A stretch of 36,514 nucleotides of DNA, taken from the NCBI GenBank assembly GCA_964644025.1, contig CAZXVW010000016.1, positions 1-36,514 of the forward strand, read 5' to 3'. The number at the start of each line of letters is the position of its first letter. Positions within the stretch are counted from its first letter, which is position 1. This document shows, piece after piece, positions 1 to 7,635 of the stretch. Source of the stretch: CAZXVW01 sp964644025 (GTDB lineage: Bacteria; Acidobacteriota; Terriglobia; Bryobacterales; Bryobacteraceae). A program made the position numbers and the translations under genes. The notes under the pieces were generated by a model, which worked only from the letters and a program-made list of their open reading frames with translations, searched no databases and had not been told where the DNA came from.

Positions 1-171
1 CCGGCAACCGGTTCCGGCTCAACCAATTGCGGCTCTTGCTGGACTCCGAGTCCGGCGCTGAGCAAGACTCAGCCTCACCTGGGAGACAGACGCACGCTCC
101 ACACCGCGGCCGGGTTTCCGCTTAGCATGGCTCAGCGGGCAAGGCAGCCGCACCCAGGTCCCGGGGACGGG
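1..171. other. Left window edge, no assignable gene
   Basis: No gene can be assigned here. One plus-strand frame is open from position 3 to a TAG at 123-125 and could be the C-terminal tail of a gene that begins outside the window, but the roughly 40 residues match no family I recognise. The stretch follows the stop of the minus-strand gene at 172, so it may instead hold the 3' untranslated end of that operon. I see no clear hairpin followed by a T-run. Confidence 0.3.
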
Positions 172-993
172 CTACTGCGGAGGCAGGGGTGGGGCCACGG
201 AACCGCCGAGCCCGGCGTAAGTCTCCTTGACCTTGACCACCTTGGTGCCGCGGAAAGTGACGAAGGTGATTTTCCCCGGCGGCTTGCCGTAAATCCAGTC
301 TTCCGTTTCGATGCCGTTCTTGGTTTCCCGCACCTTGTGGTTGGGTTTGCCCAGGGCCAGCAGGACGGCATCACGGTCCATGCCCTCGACGGCCCGGTTC
401 TCCTTGATCGCCGCCTGAATGGGCTTCGGCAGGCTTTCCACGTACTGCTCGGTAGCGCTGTGCTTTTCAAAATCCAGGATCGGCTTCAGCATCTCCTTGA
501 TGTCAGCGGCCTCGAGCTCCGGCACACCGTCCGGAAACACCAGCGCCACTACGGTTCCAACGGGGCGGGCGCTGACCGGGCCGGTGTGAATCGGGGCGAC
601 GGTGCCCCCCATGCCGCCCATACCGATCTGAATCCGTTCATACCATTTCCGCCCGCCCTTGAAGCCGCCGTTGATCTCGAACACGATCCTGTTGTCCTCG
701 AACTTGAGCTTCGTGATCTGGACCAGGTCTCCCATGCGCGCCGCCGGGCCATACTCCTGGTGGGCGTCGGTCCAGCGTTCCGTATCGATCTTGCCGGAGG
801 TGTAGACTGGAAGCGGCTTTTTCGAGCGCGGCAGGGTTACCTTGGCGGTCGCGTATTCGGCGCTGAGGTCACGGGTGAGTTGGATCCTCTCCTGGAGCGA
901 GTACTTGTACCGCGGGCCCGCGGCCGCCGGGAGAACCAGCAAGGCCAGCGCGGCAAACACCGCCATGGCGCAGAGTGGCCTGAACCTGGTCAT
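172..993 (-). CDS. Secreted protein with BamE/SmpA-like C-terminal domain
   Basis: The 273-residue product starts with a typical signal peptide: basic start, hydrophobic stretch at about residues 9-25, and an AAAG cleavage region. Residues 60-160 are a beta-rich segment I do not recognise. Residues about 198-258 have the BamE/SmpA-like pattern (GMDRDAVLLALGKP, then EDWIYG, then VTFRGTKVVKV), a small fold used in envelope proteins. The start codon directly abuts the TGA of the upstream CPBP gene, and an AGGAGG lies 5 nt before it, so the two are translationally coupled. Export to the periplasm or outer membrane is likely; the exact role is unknown. The BamE-like call rests on motif shape, not on alignment. 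Confidence 0.8.
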   Translation of the reverse strand: MTRFRPLCAMAVFAALALLVLPAAAGPRYKYSLQERIQLTRDLSAEYATAKVTLPRSKKPLPVYTSGKIDTERWTDAHQEYGPAARMGDLVQITKLKFEDNRIVFEINGGFKGGRKWYERIQIGMGGMGGTVAPIHTGPVSARPVGTVVALVFPDGVPELEAADIKEMLKPILDFEKHSATEQYVESLPKPIQAAIKENRAVEGMDRDAVLLALGKPNHKVRETKNGIETEDWIYGKPPGKITFVTFRGTKVVKVKETYAGLGGSVAPPLPPQ

Positions 994-1848
994 TCAGTCC
1001 TCCTTCCGGGCATGCAAGAGGAAGGCTTCTTGTCCATGGATCGGAGCTTTCCAGAGGTACAGTGCCAGGGCGATGAGTATGATACTGGTGAGGACGCCCC
1101 CCTCCGGTCCGTAGGCGCCACCACTGACGAGATCGCTGACCTTCCAGTGCATGGCGTAACCCGCTATATTCATTGTAACCCCGCTCAGGTTCACTCCGAA
1201 TACCGGCAGCATCCAGTTCCAGCCGAAATGCAGGCCGATCGGCAGCCAGAGGTCCCCGCTGCGCAGGAAAGCCACCCCGAGGATGATGCCCCAGCCCACG
1301 GTGTTTGCGACGCCGGCCGCGGTGACGTTCTGGTTGCCAGCGTGGAACAGGCCGAACAGAACACTCACCGGAAGGATGGTGGCGAACGGGCCCAGCCTGG
1401 CCAGCAGTACCTGGAACCCGTAGCCGCGGAACATCATTTCCTCGCCCACGGCCCCGAACAGCAGCGCCAGGGAAACGAAGGCGAACGAGGCGGCGCTGGC
1501 CGGGTAGTACGGGTCCGGCCGCAGCTCGGCCAGGCCAAACACCAGCGGCGGAACCAGGACCAGGCAGGCCGCGCCGGCGCCCCCGGCCAGCCCCAGCAGC
1601 AGGTTTCTTCGGGAGGCAGCGCTCCAGTGCATTCCGATGTCGGCCAGCCGCCCGCGCTCGTAAATTCTCAGCGCCAGCGCGTTGGCCACTCCGGCCGCGG
1701 CGAACCCGCTGAGCGTCGCGGCGATGAGCGCACCCGAAACCAGGTACATGAGGGGAGTGAAAATCTGCAGCCCGGCGATCACAAAAAAAGTGAACACACC
1801 GACCCGGAGCGCGACGCCGAGCTTTGAACTTGACCGGAGGTCCCGCAT
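994..1848 (-). CDS. CPBP family intramembrane metalloprotease
   Basis: The 284-residue polytopic membrane protein carries all three CPBP (Abi/Rce1-like) motifs: EExxxR at residues 136-141 (EEMMFR), FxxxH at 165-169 (FGLFH), and HxxxN at 207-211 (HFGWN). In this family these residues form the metal-dependent active site that cleaves substrates within or near the membrane, such as prenylated proteins or bacteriocin-like peptides. Several hydrophobic segments span the rest. It lies 9 nt downstream of the GHMP kinase stop and abuts the secreted BamE-like gene, so the three probably form one operon. The ATG at 1848 has no clear Shine-Dalgarno, which fits coupling to the upstream gene. The substrate cannot be inferred. 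Confidence 0.9.
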   Translation of the reverse strand: MRDLRSSSKLGVALRVGVFTFFVIAGLQIFTPLMYLVSGALIAATLSGFAAAGVANALALRIYERGRLADIGMHWSAASRRNLLLGLAGGAGAACLVLVPPLVFGLAELRPDPYYPASAASFAFVSLALLFGAVGEEMMFRGYGFQVLLARLGPFATILPVSVLFGLFHAGNQNVTAAGVANTVGWGIILGVAFLRSGDLWLPIGLHFGWNWMLPVFGVNLSGVTMNIAGYAMHWKVSDLVSGGAYGPEGGVLTSIILIALALYLWKAPIHGQEAFLLHARKED

Positions 1849-1857
1849 GTGGGAATC

Positions 1858-2874
1858 TTACTGCGAGACCGTGGTGACGCGCACGCCACGCCGTGCCACC
1901 CGCACGGGGAGGACCTGGGCCCCTTCCCGCTCGATGAGCGCAGAGACCTTTTGCCTGGCTCCTTTCTCGACGAGAAAGAACACGCACCCCCCGCCACCGG
2001 CACCACAGACCTTGGCGCCCATGGCCCCGGCGCGGCGAGTCACCTTCACCAGCCGGTCGATCAGGGGGGTCGTGATCCCGGGGACGTTACGGCGCCGGTG
2101 CGACCACTCCTGTCGCAGCAGCTCGCCCACCCGTTCCCAGTCGGCTCGCTCGAGCGCGGCGCGCATGGCCCCGGCGATGGCCGCGATCCGGTCGAAGTTC
2201 CGGTGCACGCGGCGGTCGCCGTCAATATGAGCTTTCATCACATCCCAGTTATTGATTCCCGAATAACGCGGCTCTCCCGTATAGGCAAGGACAGCATGGC
2301 GGTCCAGCTCCTCGTAGTCAACCGCGATCGGCTTGCGGCGCACTCCCGCCGGGCTCAGCTCCACCGCGTTGACGCCGCCGTACATCGCCGGGTAGTAATC
2401 CTGCGGCCCGGTAGGCACGCGAATGATCTGAGACTCGATGTTCTGTGAGATCTGGCGGATCTTTTCCAGGCTATAGCCGGACCGCGTGAGCCGGTTCAGC
2501 GCGGTGTTGATGGCAATGATGAGAGCCGAGGAGCCGGAGATCCCCGCCCCGGCGGGCACTTCGGAGTCCGTTTCCAACGTAAGGCCCGTCTCGGGGCGGA
2601 AGAAACGCAGTTGGTAGGCCAGCAATGGCAGCTTATAGCGCTTCGCCCGGCGAAGGTGGTCGATGGAGTCGAACTCCTCCTGGCGCTTCAGGTCCCGCGA
2701 GCGCAGCACGATGCGCGAGTCGTTCCGCATCTCAAGCAGGCAACTCGCGTAACGGTTCACGGCGAAATTCACGGTGACGGCGTCGTCGTGATACAGGCAG
2801 AGCGGCCAGATATCGAGGGTGCCGCCTGCCAGGTCAACGCGACACGGCGCCCTCGAGAAGATTCTCCTCACCAT
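1858..2874 (-). CDS. GHMP-family sugar kinase (heptose-7-phosphate or galactokinase-like)
   Basis: The 338-residue product shows the three GHMP kinase motifs: an N-terminal substrate motif at residues 9-21 (APCRVDLAGGTLD), the ATP-binding PAGAGISGSSA at 107-117, and a C-terminal glycine-rich GAKVCGAGGGG. The family phosphorylates small sugars or mevalonate-type substrates with ATP in the cytoplasm. The DLAGGTLD form resembles sugar kinases related to D-glycero-D-manno-heptose-7-phosphate kinase, but no GmhA/GmhB/HddC-type partners are nearby. I chose the ATG at 2874 because the family motif begins a few residues later. The frame stays open upstream to 3453, but that part overlaps the PilZ gene and has no family character. 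It is first in an operon with the CPBP protease and BamE-like genes. Confidence 0.85.
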   Translation of the reverse strand: MVRRIFSRAPCRVDLAGGTLDIWPLCLYHDDAVTVNFAVNRYASCLLEMRNDSRIVLRSRDLKRQEEFDSIDHLRRAKRYKLPLLAYQLRFFRPETGLTLETDSEVPAGAGISGSSALIIAINTALNRLTRSGYSLEKIRQISQNIESQIIRVPTGPQDYYPAMYGGVNAVELSPAGVRRKPIAVDYEELDRHAVLAYTGEPRYSGINNWDVMKAHIDGDRRVHRNFDRIAAIAGAMRAALERADWERVGELLRQEWSHRRRNVPGITTPLIDRLVKVTRRAGAMGAKVCGAGGGGCVFFLVEKGARQKVSALIEREGAQVLPVRVARRGVRVTTVSQ

Positions 2875-3035
2875 TGACGCAATTATCCACCACGGCCTGG
2901 ACCCGCGCAACGCCAGCGGTTGTACCGGGCGCCCGCCGGAGGTCCCCGACGGGTAAGCCGGTCGCATCCAGACGCCGCCAGGCCAGGCGGCGGCGCCAGC
3001 ATCTCCATCGCCGGCAGAAGTACAATAAAACCCGG

Positions 3036-3079
3036 AGGCAATCAGCAAACTCCCGTACCGGTTTTTCGGGTGGTTGCCT
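3036..3079. other. Two-part stem-loop upstream of the GHMP kinase operon
   Basis: AGGCAA (3036-3041) pairs with TTGCCT (3074-3079). Inside it, CCCG (3052-3055) pairs with CGGG (3067-3070). It sits between the divergent GHMP kinase and PilZ genes. There is no adjacent long T-run in either direction, so it may be a leader structure or protein site rather than a terminator. Confidence 0.3.
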
Positions 3080-3140
3080 GAGCCGGAATAGGGCAAAATA
3101 GTGGTCGGGATCACGGCTAATCGAATTCGGCGAGCGCGCC

Positions 3141-3146
3141 GATAAT
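3141..3146 (+). promoter_or_regulatory. Candidate -10 element of the PilZ gene, leaderless
   Basis: GATAAT matches the sigma-70 -10 consensus in 5 of 6 bases and ends exactly 7 nt before the ATG at 3154. Transcription would then start at or within a base of the start codon. No Shine-Dalgarno is present and no -35 is obvious. The placement suggests leaderless translation. Confidence 0.4.
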
Positions 3147-3153
3147 TGGGTAT

Positions 3154-3519
3154 ATGCAGGACAGACGTGCTGAACCGCGAATGCTGTGTGCTGACCTCGT
3201 GGATGTCGAGTGGCGAGACAAGAGCGGCCGGCTGCGAAGGACGGTTGCGAACCTGGAGGATATCTCGCTCTCGGGAGCCTGCCTGCAACTCGATGTGGCG
3301 ATCCCGCTGAAGACGAACCTGCGGATCAGCTATCCGGGGGGCGAGCTCTGTGGCCGCGTCCGCTACTGCGTCTACCGCGAGATCGGCTACTTTCTCGGCG
3401 TCGAGTTCGAGCCGGGCTGTAAGTGGTCCCAGAGGAACTACAAGCCGCTTCACTTGCTAGATCCCCGCTGCCTGGTCTCGCAGTCCAGCGATCCGGGAAC
3501 CCAGCCGCCGACGTCCTGA
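3154..3519 (+). CDS. PilZ domain protein
   Basis: The 121-residue soluble protein is essentially one PilZ domain. It has the c-di-GMP-binding signature RxxxR at residues 5-9 (RAEPR) and D/NxSxxG at 36-41 (DISLSG), followed by the beta-barrel strands expected of the family, for example a GRVRYC segment. PilZ proteins bind c-di-GMP and alter motility, exopolysaccharide or enzyme activity through protein contacts. Both motifs look intact, so binding is expected. It stands alone: the upstream neighbour is divergent and the downstream DUF4380-like gene is convergent. The ATG at 3154 places the arginine motif at the very N-terminus, as in many single-domain PilZ proteins. The target is unknown. Confidence 0.88.
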   Translation: MQDRRAEPRMLCADLVDVEWRDKSGRLRRTVANLEDISLSGACLQLDVAIPLKTNLRISYPGGELCGRVRYCVYREIGYFLGVEFEPGCKWSQRNYKPLHLLDPRCLVSQSSDPGTQPPTS

Positions 3520-3585
3520 CCGACACACCAGCCACCCGCGCGGCAAGGCGCAGCCAGTACCACCACAAGCCGGCCTGCTTCCGCT

Positions 3586-4545
3586 TCAGTGGCTCAGCAA
3601 AGGCAACAGCACGCTGTCCAGCTCTTCATCAGTCCAGGAGCTGATCCTGATGTTCCGGTGCAGCGTCCAATACTCCCGGTGCTCCACGCTGGCCCCACTA
3701 GGCACGGGGCTGAGTGGCCCCAGGGTTTCCATTTCGAGCATCTCGTTGTTAGTGAAGGTTTCAAACGAGCACCCGAAATCCGGGTAGGTCTTGTTTGGAT
3801 TGGCCGTGGTCTGTTTCAGAAACAGGTTCGTCCCCAGCAGATAGGCGGCCCAGGTCTTTGGGTTGAACAGGCCGATCTTCTGCGGTTCCGGGGCGGTGGC
3901 GTCCTGCCGGAGGGTCAGGTATTTCTTGGTGAACCCCCACCGCTTGTCGGAGAGATCCGTGTAGGCCCACATCACCAGGGGGTTGGTGGGTAGCAGTACC
4001 TCGGGGTGTTTGCCACGGGGAGGAAACCCGGTAATCGCCCGCCCGCCCGGAGCCATCAGCGTCATGGCCCAGGGTGCGAACTCGATCGTCCAGGGCGTGG
4101 TGTTCTTGATCCGGTGAATCACTTCCACGCGGCTGCCGGAATCGGCCAGTCTTACGATGATGCTCTTGACCAGCCCGGCGGAATCGACCGGCTGGACCGC
4201 CTCCAGCACGCTCCCCCGGACGGTGATCTTGACCGGTCCGTTATCGAGCGCCCAACTGGTCCTCAGCGTTTCCGGAGCCACCCAGAGCCGGTGGCCACCC
4301 CGAAGCTGGTATTCCTTCTCGCCACTCTTGCCGAGCTGCTCGGGAAACTCCTTGAACAGGTTCGGCCCGCCCGTAAAGGCGTACCGGATGATGCGTGGGC
4401 CAACATCGCCGGTGACAATCAGTTCGACCGTGCCATTGGTGATGCGGTAACAGTTCGGCCAGCCCTTATAGCTGGTTTTCTCGATGGTGACAGCCGCGAA
4501 ACTGCTCGCGGCCAGGATCAGCACTAACAATAACGTTCTCAGCAT
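3586..4545 (-). CDS. Secreted DUF4380-like protein, mutarotase-type fold
   Basis: The 319-residue protein has a clear signal peptide (residues 1 to about 18, ending SSFAA) and a beta-rich body. Features such as NGTVELIVTGDVGPRI near the N-terminus, GGHRLWVAPE around residue 105 and a WTIEFAPWAMT segment are typical of DUF4380-like proteins, which resemble aldose-1-epimerase or galactose-mutarotase folds. A role in periplasmic carbohydrate binding or processing is plausible, but no activity is established for the family as far as I know. It starts 9 nt after the thiL stop on the same strand and is probably cotranscribed with it. It converges with the PilZ gene across a 66-nt gap that shows no terminator hairpin. 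Confidence 0.75.
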   Translation of the reverse strand: MLRTLLLVLILAASSFAAVTIEKTSYKGWPNCYRITNGTVELIVTGDVGPRIIRYAFTGGPNLFKEFPEQLGKSGEKEYQLRGGHRLWVAPETLRTSWALDNGPVKITVRGSVLEAVQPVDSAGLVKSIIVRLADSGSRVEVIHRIKNTTPWTIEFAPWAMTLMAPGGRAITGFPPRGKHPEVLLPTNPLVMWAYTDLSDKRWGFTKKYLTLRQDATAPEPQKIGLFNPKTWAAYLLGTNLFLKQTTANPNKTYPDFGCSFETFTNNEMLEMETLGPLSPVPSGASVEHREYWTLHRNIRISSWTDEELDSVLLPLLSH

Positions 4546-4554
4546 CGTTCGACA

Positions 4555-5499
4555 TTATGTCACGTCTGGCCGTGGCGCATCACCCACCCCTCGGAGGTGA
4601 TCCCAGCCGAGCGGAGCCACCGGCCAGCCGAACAGTTCCAGCTTGCCCGCGCGGCCTTGCCGGACCGTTCCGATCCGCGTCAACGGAATGGAGCGGTGCC
4701 GGCTCGGGATCCTGGCCGAGACCGGAGCCGTGAACAGCAACTCGTAATCTTCGCCGCCGTGGAGGGCCTGCTCGAGCGTGGCGCCGTGAAACACTGGAAT
4801 GGGCCGGTCGATCACCGCCGAAACCCCGGACGCCAGCGCCAGCCGGTGGAGGTCAATCGAGAGACCATCGCTCAGGTCCATGGCCGCGGTGACCCGGCCG
4901 CTGCGGCGCAGATACTCGCCCAAGGCAAGCCTTGGGGCGGGCCACAAGTGGCGGCGCCAGGCCGCCCCGCGGCGGCTGGACAGCCCGAGCGCTGAGCCGC
5001 CGAGCACGCCGGAAACGTAAATGGCGTCCCCAGGGCGGGCCCCGTCGCGGCACAGCGCCGTCCCGCGGGGAACCGTCCCGGCTACGACGATGTCGCAGAC
5101 CAGCTTCTCGGACCGCGCCAGATCGCCTCCCGCCAGAACGGCGCCGGCCTGTTCGGACAGGCGCAGCAGGCCCCGGTAGAAACCGTCGATCCAGCGCGTC
5201 CCCGCCCATTTCGGAAGCCCCAGGGAAACCAGGCAGAAGCGTGGCTTGCCGCCCATGGCGGCGATATCGCTCAGACCTCGCGCCAGCGCCTTGTGGCCGA
5301 TGGCGGAAGCAGTGTGCGTGGCCCGCTCGAAGTGAATGTCTTCCACCAGCAGGTCCGTGGTCAGCAGGAGGTCTTCCCGGGATCGCGGTGTCCGTAGAAT
5401 GGCACAGTCATCCCCGATGCCGGCCACCAGGCGGGTGCCGCGCGTGGCAGGAATCTTCTTCCGGATTCGCTCCAGCGTTTTCAGCTCCGTCATTGACAT
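4555..5499 (-). CDS. thiL: Thiamine-monophosphate kinase ThiL
   Basis: The 314-residue cytoplasmic enzyme phosphorylates thiamine monophosphate to thiamine diphosphate with ATP, the last step of cofactor synthesis. The sequence shows ThiL hallmarks: GIGDDCAIL near residue 27, TTDLLVEDIHF around 48, GHKALARGLSDIAAMGG, LAGGDLARS and a C-terminal LHGGEDYELLFT. Acidic metal- and ATP-binding residues are present. A GTG at 5505 and ATGs at 5499 and 5493 are possible starts. I prefer 5499 because a GGTGAGG lies about 10 nt before it; the GTG would be only 4 nt from that site. No other thiamine genes and no TPP riboswitch are visible nearby. The DUF4380-like gene follows after 9 nt. Confidence 0.95.
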   Translation of the reverse strand: MSMTELKTLERIRKKIPATRGTRLVAGIGDDCAILRTPRSREDLLLTTDLLVEDIHFERATHTASAIGHKALARGLSDIAAMGGKPRFCLVSLGLPKWAGTRWIDGFYRGLLRLSEQAGAVLAGGDLARSEKLVCDIVVAGTVPRGTALCRDGARPGDAIYVSGVLGGSALGLSSRRGAAWRRHLWPAPRLALGEYLRRSGRVTAAMDLSDGLSIDLHRLALASGVSAVIDRPIPVFHGATLEQALHGGEDYELLFTAPVSARIPSRHRSIPLTRIGTVRQGRAGKLELFGWPVAPLGWDHLRGVGDAPRPDVT

Positions 5500-5565
5500 G
5501 AACACTGATCCTCACCGGCTATGGTATCGCGAGCCGCCCGTGGCGACGGCCGCCGGTGGAATTGG

Positions 5566-5571
5566 TATAAA
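5566..5571 (+). promoter_or_regulatory. Candidate -10 element upstream of adk
   Basis: TATAAA (5 of 6 against consensus), continuing into an A-rich stretch, lies 39 nt before the adk ATG in the divergent thiL-adk gap. No good -35 sits 16-18 nt upstream, so the assignment is tentative. Confidence 0.35.
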
Positions 5572-5610
5572 ATGCGTGCGAAGAGAAGCTCTACCACGGA
5601 CACAGACGAA

Positions 5611-6207
5611 ATGCACAAATACATCATCATGGGCCCGCAAGGCTGCGGCAAAGGAACCCAGGCACGCCTGCTGTGCCAGGACTATGACTTGGTTCACATT
5701 TCCATCGGCGACATCTTCCGGTGGAACATGAAAAACCACACCAAGCTGGCCGCCCGGGTCCAGCGAATCATGAACCAGGGACGCCTGGTTCCTGATGAGA
5801 TTGTCCACGAGGTCGTCCGCAAGCGCCTGGATGAGCACGACTGGAACTACGGGTTCGTGCTGGACGGATTCCCGCGGACCCGGGCGCAGGCCGAATTCCT
5901 GTTTGAGAATTACAACCTGGACAAAGCCATCTACCTGGACGTTCCCAGCGAGGTGGTCTACCAGCGGGTGATGCACCGCGCCCGGGTGGGCGAAGGGAGC
6001 GATTCTTCCAAACGCGCCGACGATAATCCGGAGGCGCTGCGGGTGCGGCTCCAGGAGTACGAAAAGAATACGGCGCCGTTACTGGAGCTGTTCGAGCAAA
6101 AACAGATGCTGGTCCGCGTGGACGGCACCCGGTCCATCGAGGAGGTTTACCAATTGGTTCGCCAAGCGCTTCACCTGCCCGAGCCGGCCGGCTCCGAGGG
6201 CGGGTGA
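5611..6207 (+). CDS. adk: Adenylate kinase, short-LID type
   Basis: The 198-residue cytoplasmic enzyme interconverts ATP plus AMP with two ADP. It has the glycine-rich P-loop GPQGCGKGT at residues 8-16, an AMP-binding region near SIGDIFRW, the DGFPRT motif at 85-90, and the arginines of the LID/CORE segment in KRADDNPEALRVRL (134-147). The LID is the short form without the zinc-type cysteines, which explains the length below the usual 215 or so residues. The ATG at 5611 is chosen because the P-loop follows directly; the frame continues upstream without family character. The Shine-Dalgarno is weak (GACGAA). It converges with the MerR/TPR gene across 16 nt. UMP/CMP kinase is a less likely alternative. 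Confidence 0.9.
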   Translation: MHKYIIMGPQGCGKGTQARLLCQDYDLVHISIGDIFRWNMKNHTKLAARVQRIMNQGRLVPDEIVHEVVRKRLDEHDWNYGFVLDGFPRTRAQAEFLFENYNLDKAIYLDVPSEVVYQRVMHRARVGEGSDSSKRADDNPEALRVRLQEYEKNTAPLLELFEQKQMLVRVDGTRSIEEVYQLVRQALHLPEPAGSEGG

Positions 6208-6223
6208 TCCGTCCTGTCCCGGC

Positions 6224-7147
6224 TCAGCGGCCGCGTTCGCGGTTCACGAGCACCGTTTCCCGGTAGAGGCGGTCGAGTTCCCGCCGTGCGATGGTCGCCC
6301 AGGGGCTGGCCGGATCCAGCTTCAAGTACATTTTCCAGTGGCGGACCGCCCGCAGCGGCTGCCCGCTGGATTGGTAGAGCAGCGCGACATTGTAGTGGGC
6401 GTCCGCGTAGCTCGGATTCAGCCGGAGGGCCGTCTGGTATTCAGCGAGCGCCGCGGCGCGATCGCCCAGCTCGTCGTACAGGTTCCCGAGGTTGAAATGC
6501 GCCAGGGCGTATTCGGGGTCTGTTTCCACCGCTTGCCGGTAATAATCCTCGGCCTTACCCAGTTCCCGCGCGGCAAAAAAGATGGTCCCAAGGTTTACCA
6601 GCGCGCCGGCGTAGCCGGGATCCAGCTCCAGCAGCCGTTCATAGACTCCAACCGCCTCGGCGACGGCTCCTTTCTGCTCCAATTCAAGCGCCTGCTGGAA
6701 TAACCGGTCCACCGCGAGCCGTTGCTTTTCCCGCTCTCCGGCGCCGGCCCGGCCGGCCTGCTCGACGGGGAAGGCGAGGAGCTTTCTCAGTTCCTCCTCG
6801 CCGAAATCCAGCAGCAACTGGCCGGAGACGGGTTCCATGGTCCGGCCACCGAGCTGGACGCGGATTTGTTTGCCCTCACTGAAGATCCTGAGTTCCACCA
6901 GGGGGTTGTCCACCTCCCGGAGCTTGTCGCGCAGGGCAGTCAGCGCCCGGCGGATTTTGACCGTGGAGATCCTCGCCTTTCTCAGCCGGGCGAGCGTTTG
7001 CAGAGCCACCAGGTCGACAAAACTGTATGATTCCAGGCGAGAGACCAACCCTTGCTTTTCCCAGCCCTGGAGCTGGCGTTCCGTCAGGTTGAGCAACCGG
7101 CGGACGTCCTTCCGGGAGTAGGTCCTGGTGGGCCCATCGCCGCTCAC
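6224..7147 (-). CDS. MerR-type HTH and TPR fusion protein
   Basis: The 307-residue protein begins with a MerR-like winged helix-turn-helix (residues about 8-75: YSRKDVRRLLNLTERQLQGW, then VDLVALQTLARLR). A spacer follows, then at least three tetratricopeptide repeats (about residues 165-290) with typical A-x-x-x-x-Y and LDP-GYAGALVNLG patterns. The HTH suggests DNA binding and the TPRs a protein-interaction surface instead of a small-ligand sensor. I place the start at the GTG at 7147 because the HTH begins a few residues later and an extended -10 (7155-7163) lies just upstream, implying a leaderless message. The frame remains open to 7294 but that part lacks domain character. Target genes are unknown; feoAB is divergent from it. 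Confidence 0.8.
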   Translation of the reverse strand: MSGDGPTRTYSRKDVRRLLNLTERQLQGWEKQGLVSRLESYSFVDLVALQTLARLRKARISTVKIRRALTALRDKLREVDNPLVELRIFSEGKQIRVQLGGRTMEPVSGQLLLDFGEEELRKLLAFPVEQAGRAGAGEREKQRLAVDRLFQQALELEQKGAVAEAVGVYERLLELDPGYAGALVNLGTIFFAARELGKAEDYYRQAVETDPEYALAHFNLGNLYDELGDRAAALAEYQTALRLNPSYADAHYNVALLYQSSGQPLRAVRHWKMYLKLDPASPWATIARRELDRLYRETVLVNRERGR

Positions 7148-7154
7148 GGGTGCA

Positions 7155-7163
7155 ATTGTAACA
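7155..7163 (-). promoter_or_regulatory. Extended -10 promoter of the MerR/TPR gene, leaderless
   Basis: On the minus strand TGTTACAAT fits the extended -10 pattern TGnTAnAAT. It ends 7 nt before the GTG at 7147, which puts the predicted transcription start at the start codon. No -35 match is seen, as is common for extended -10 promoters. Confidence 0.45.
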
Positions 7164-7287
7164 TGCCCGCTTCCGCACGCCTCTCGCCCCGTGTGGCGCG
7201 CGATCAGCGCAACGGTGGGATACGGATCGAGCCGGCCGGCCCGGTGCACCGGGAAGATATTCAGTTCCGGAAATCTCCGAAGGCCGC

Positions 7288-7317
7288 TTGACACCCGTGA
7301 TCCCCAGCGTTCATACT
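7288..7317 (+). promoter_or_regulatory. Candidate sigma-70 promoter of feoAB
   Basis: A perfect -35 TTGACA (7288-7293) is followed after 18 bp by CATACT (7312-7317, 4 of 6). The predicted transcription start falls near 7324, where a GTG in the feoA frame lies. No Fur- or IdeR-like palindrome is recognisable around it. Confidence 0.4.
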
Positions 7318-7323
7318 AAAGAT

Positions 7324-7635
7324 GTGCTGCAACTGGTTTTCAATTCAGGGAATCAGGGGTCGGAACAGCGGGAACGTTCCAAGCCGGCCACGCTGGCCGA
7401 TTTGCGGCACGGAGAAGGGGGAGTTCTGGAACGTTTGGAGGTGCCGGAGAACGTGGCTCGCCGGCTGATGGAGCTGGGCTTCCTGCCGGGCAGCACCATT
7501 ATTGCGGCTCGCAGCGCTCCGAGCGGTGATCCCCTGGTGTTTCGCGTGGACGGGACGGAGGTGGCTCTGCGAAAGGAGACCGCGGCTCGTCTGCGCCTCC
7601 GGCAGGATCAGGCCGGAACGCACTCCACACCATGA
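7324..7635 (+). CDS. feoA: Ferrous iron transport protein FeoA
   Basis: FeoA is a small SH3-like cytoplasmic protein that assists the FeoB iron transporter. Residues after about 24 show the family pattern: TLADLRHGEGGVLERLEV, then a LMELGFLPGSTI segment, then a FRVDGTEVALRKETA strand pair close to the end. The domain itself is about 75 residues. The N-terminal start is uncertain: the frame is open to a TTG at 7288, but that TTG is part of a perfect -35 box, so I prefer the GTG at 7324, giving 103 residues. No ATG or clear Shine-Dalgarno exists nearby. The stop overlaps the feoB start by 4 nt (ATGA), showing translational coupling. Confidence 0.85.
   Translation: MLQLVFNSGNQGSEQRERSKPATLADLRHGEGGVLERLEVPENVARRLMELGFLPGSTIIAARSAPSGDPLVFRVDGTEVALRKETAARLRLRQDQAGTHSTP

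Noticed and set aside
127..1827. Long plus-strand open frame opposite the CPBP and BamE-like genes
   Set aside because: It is antisense to two well-supported genes, has Pro/Gly/Gln/Arg-rich composition without domain character, and reflects the high GC content.
7288..7323. TTG at 7288 as the feoA start
   Set aside because: The TTG is the first part of a perfect TTGACA -35 box and would add residues without family similarity.
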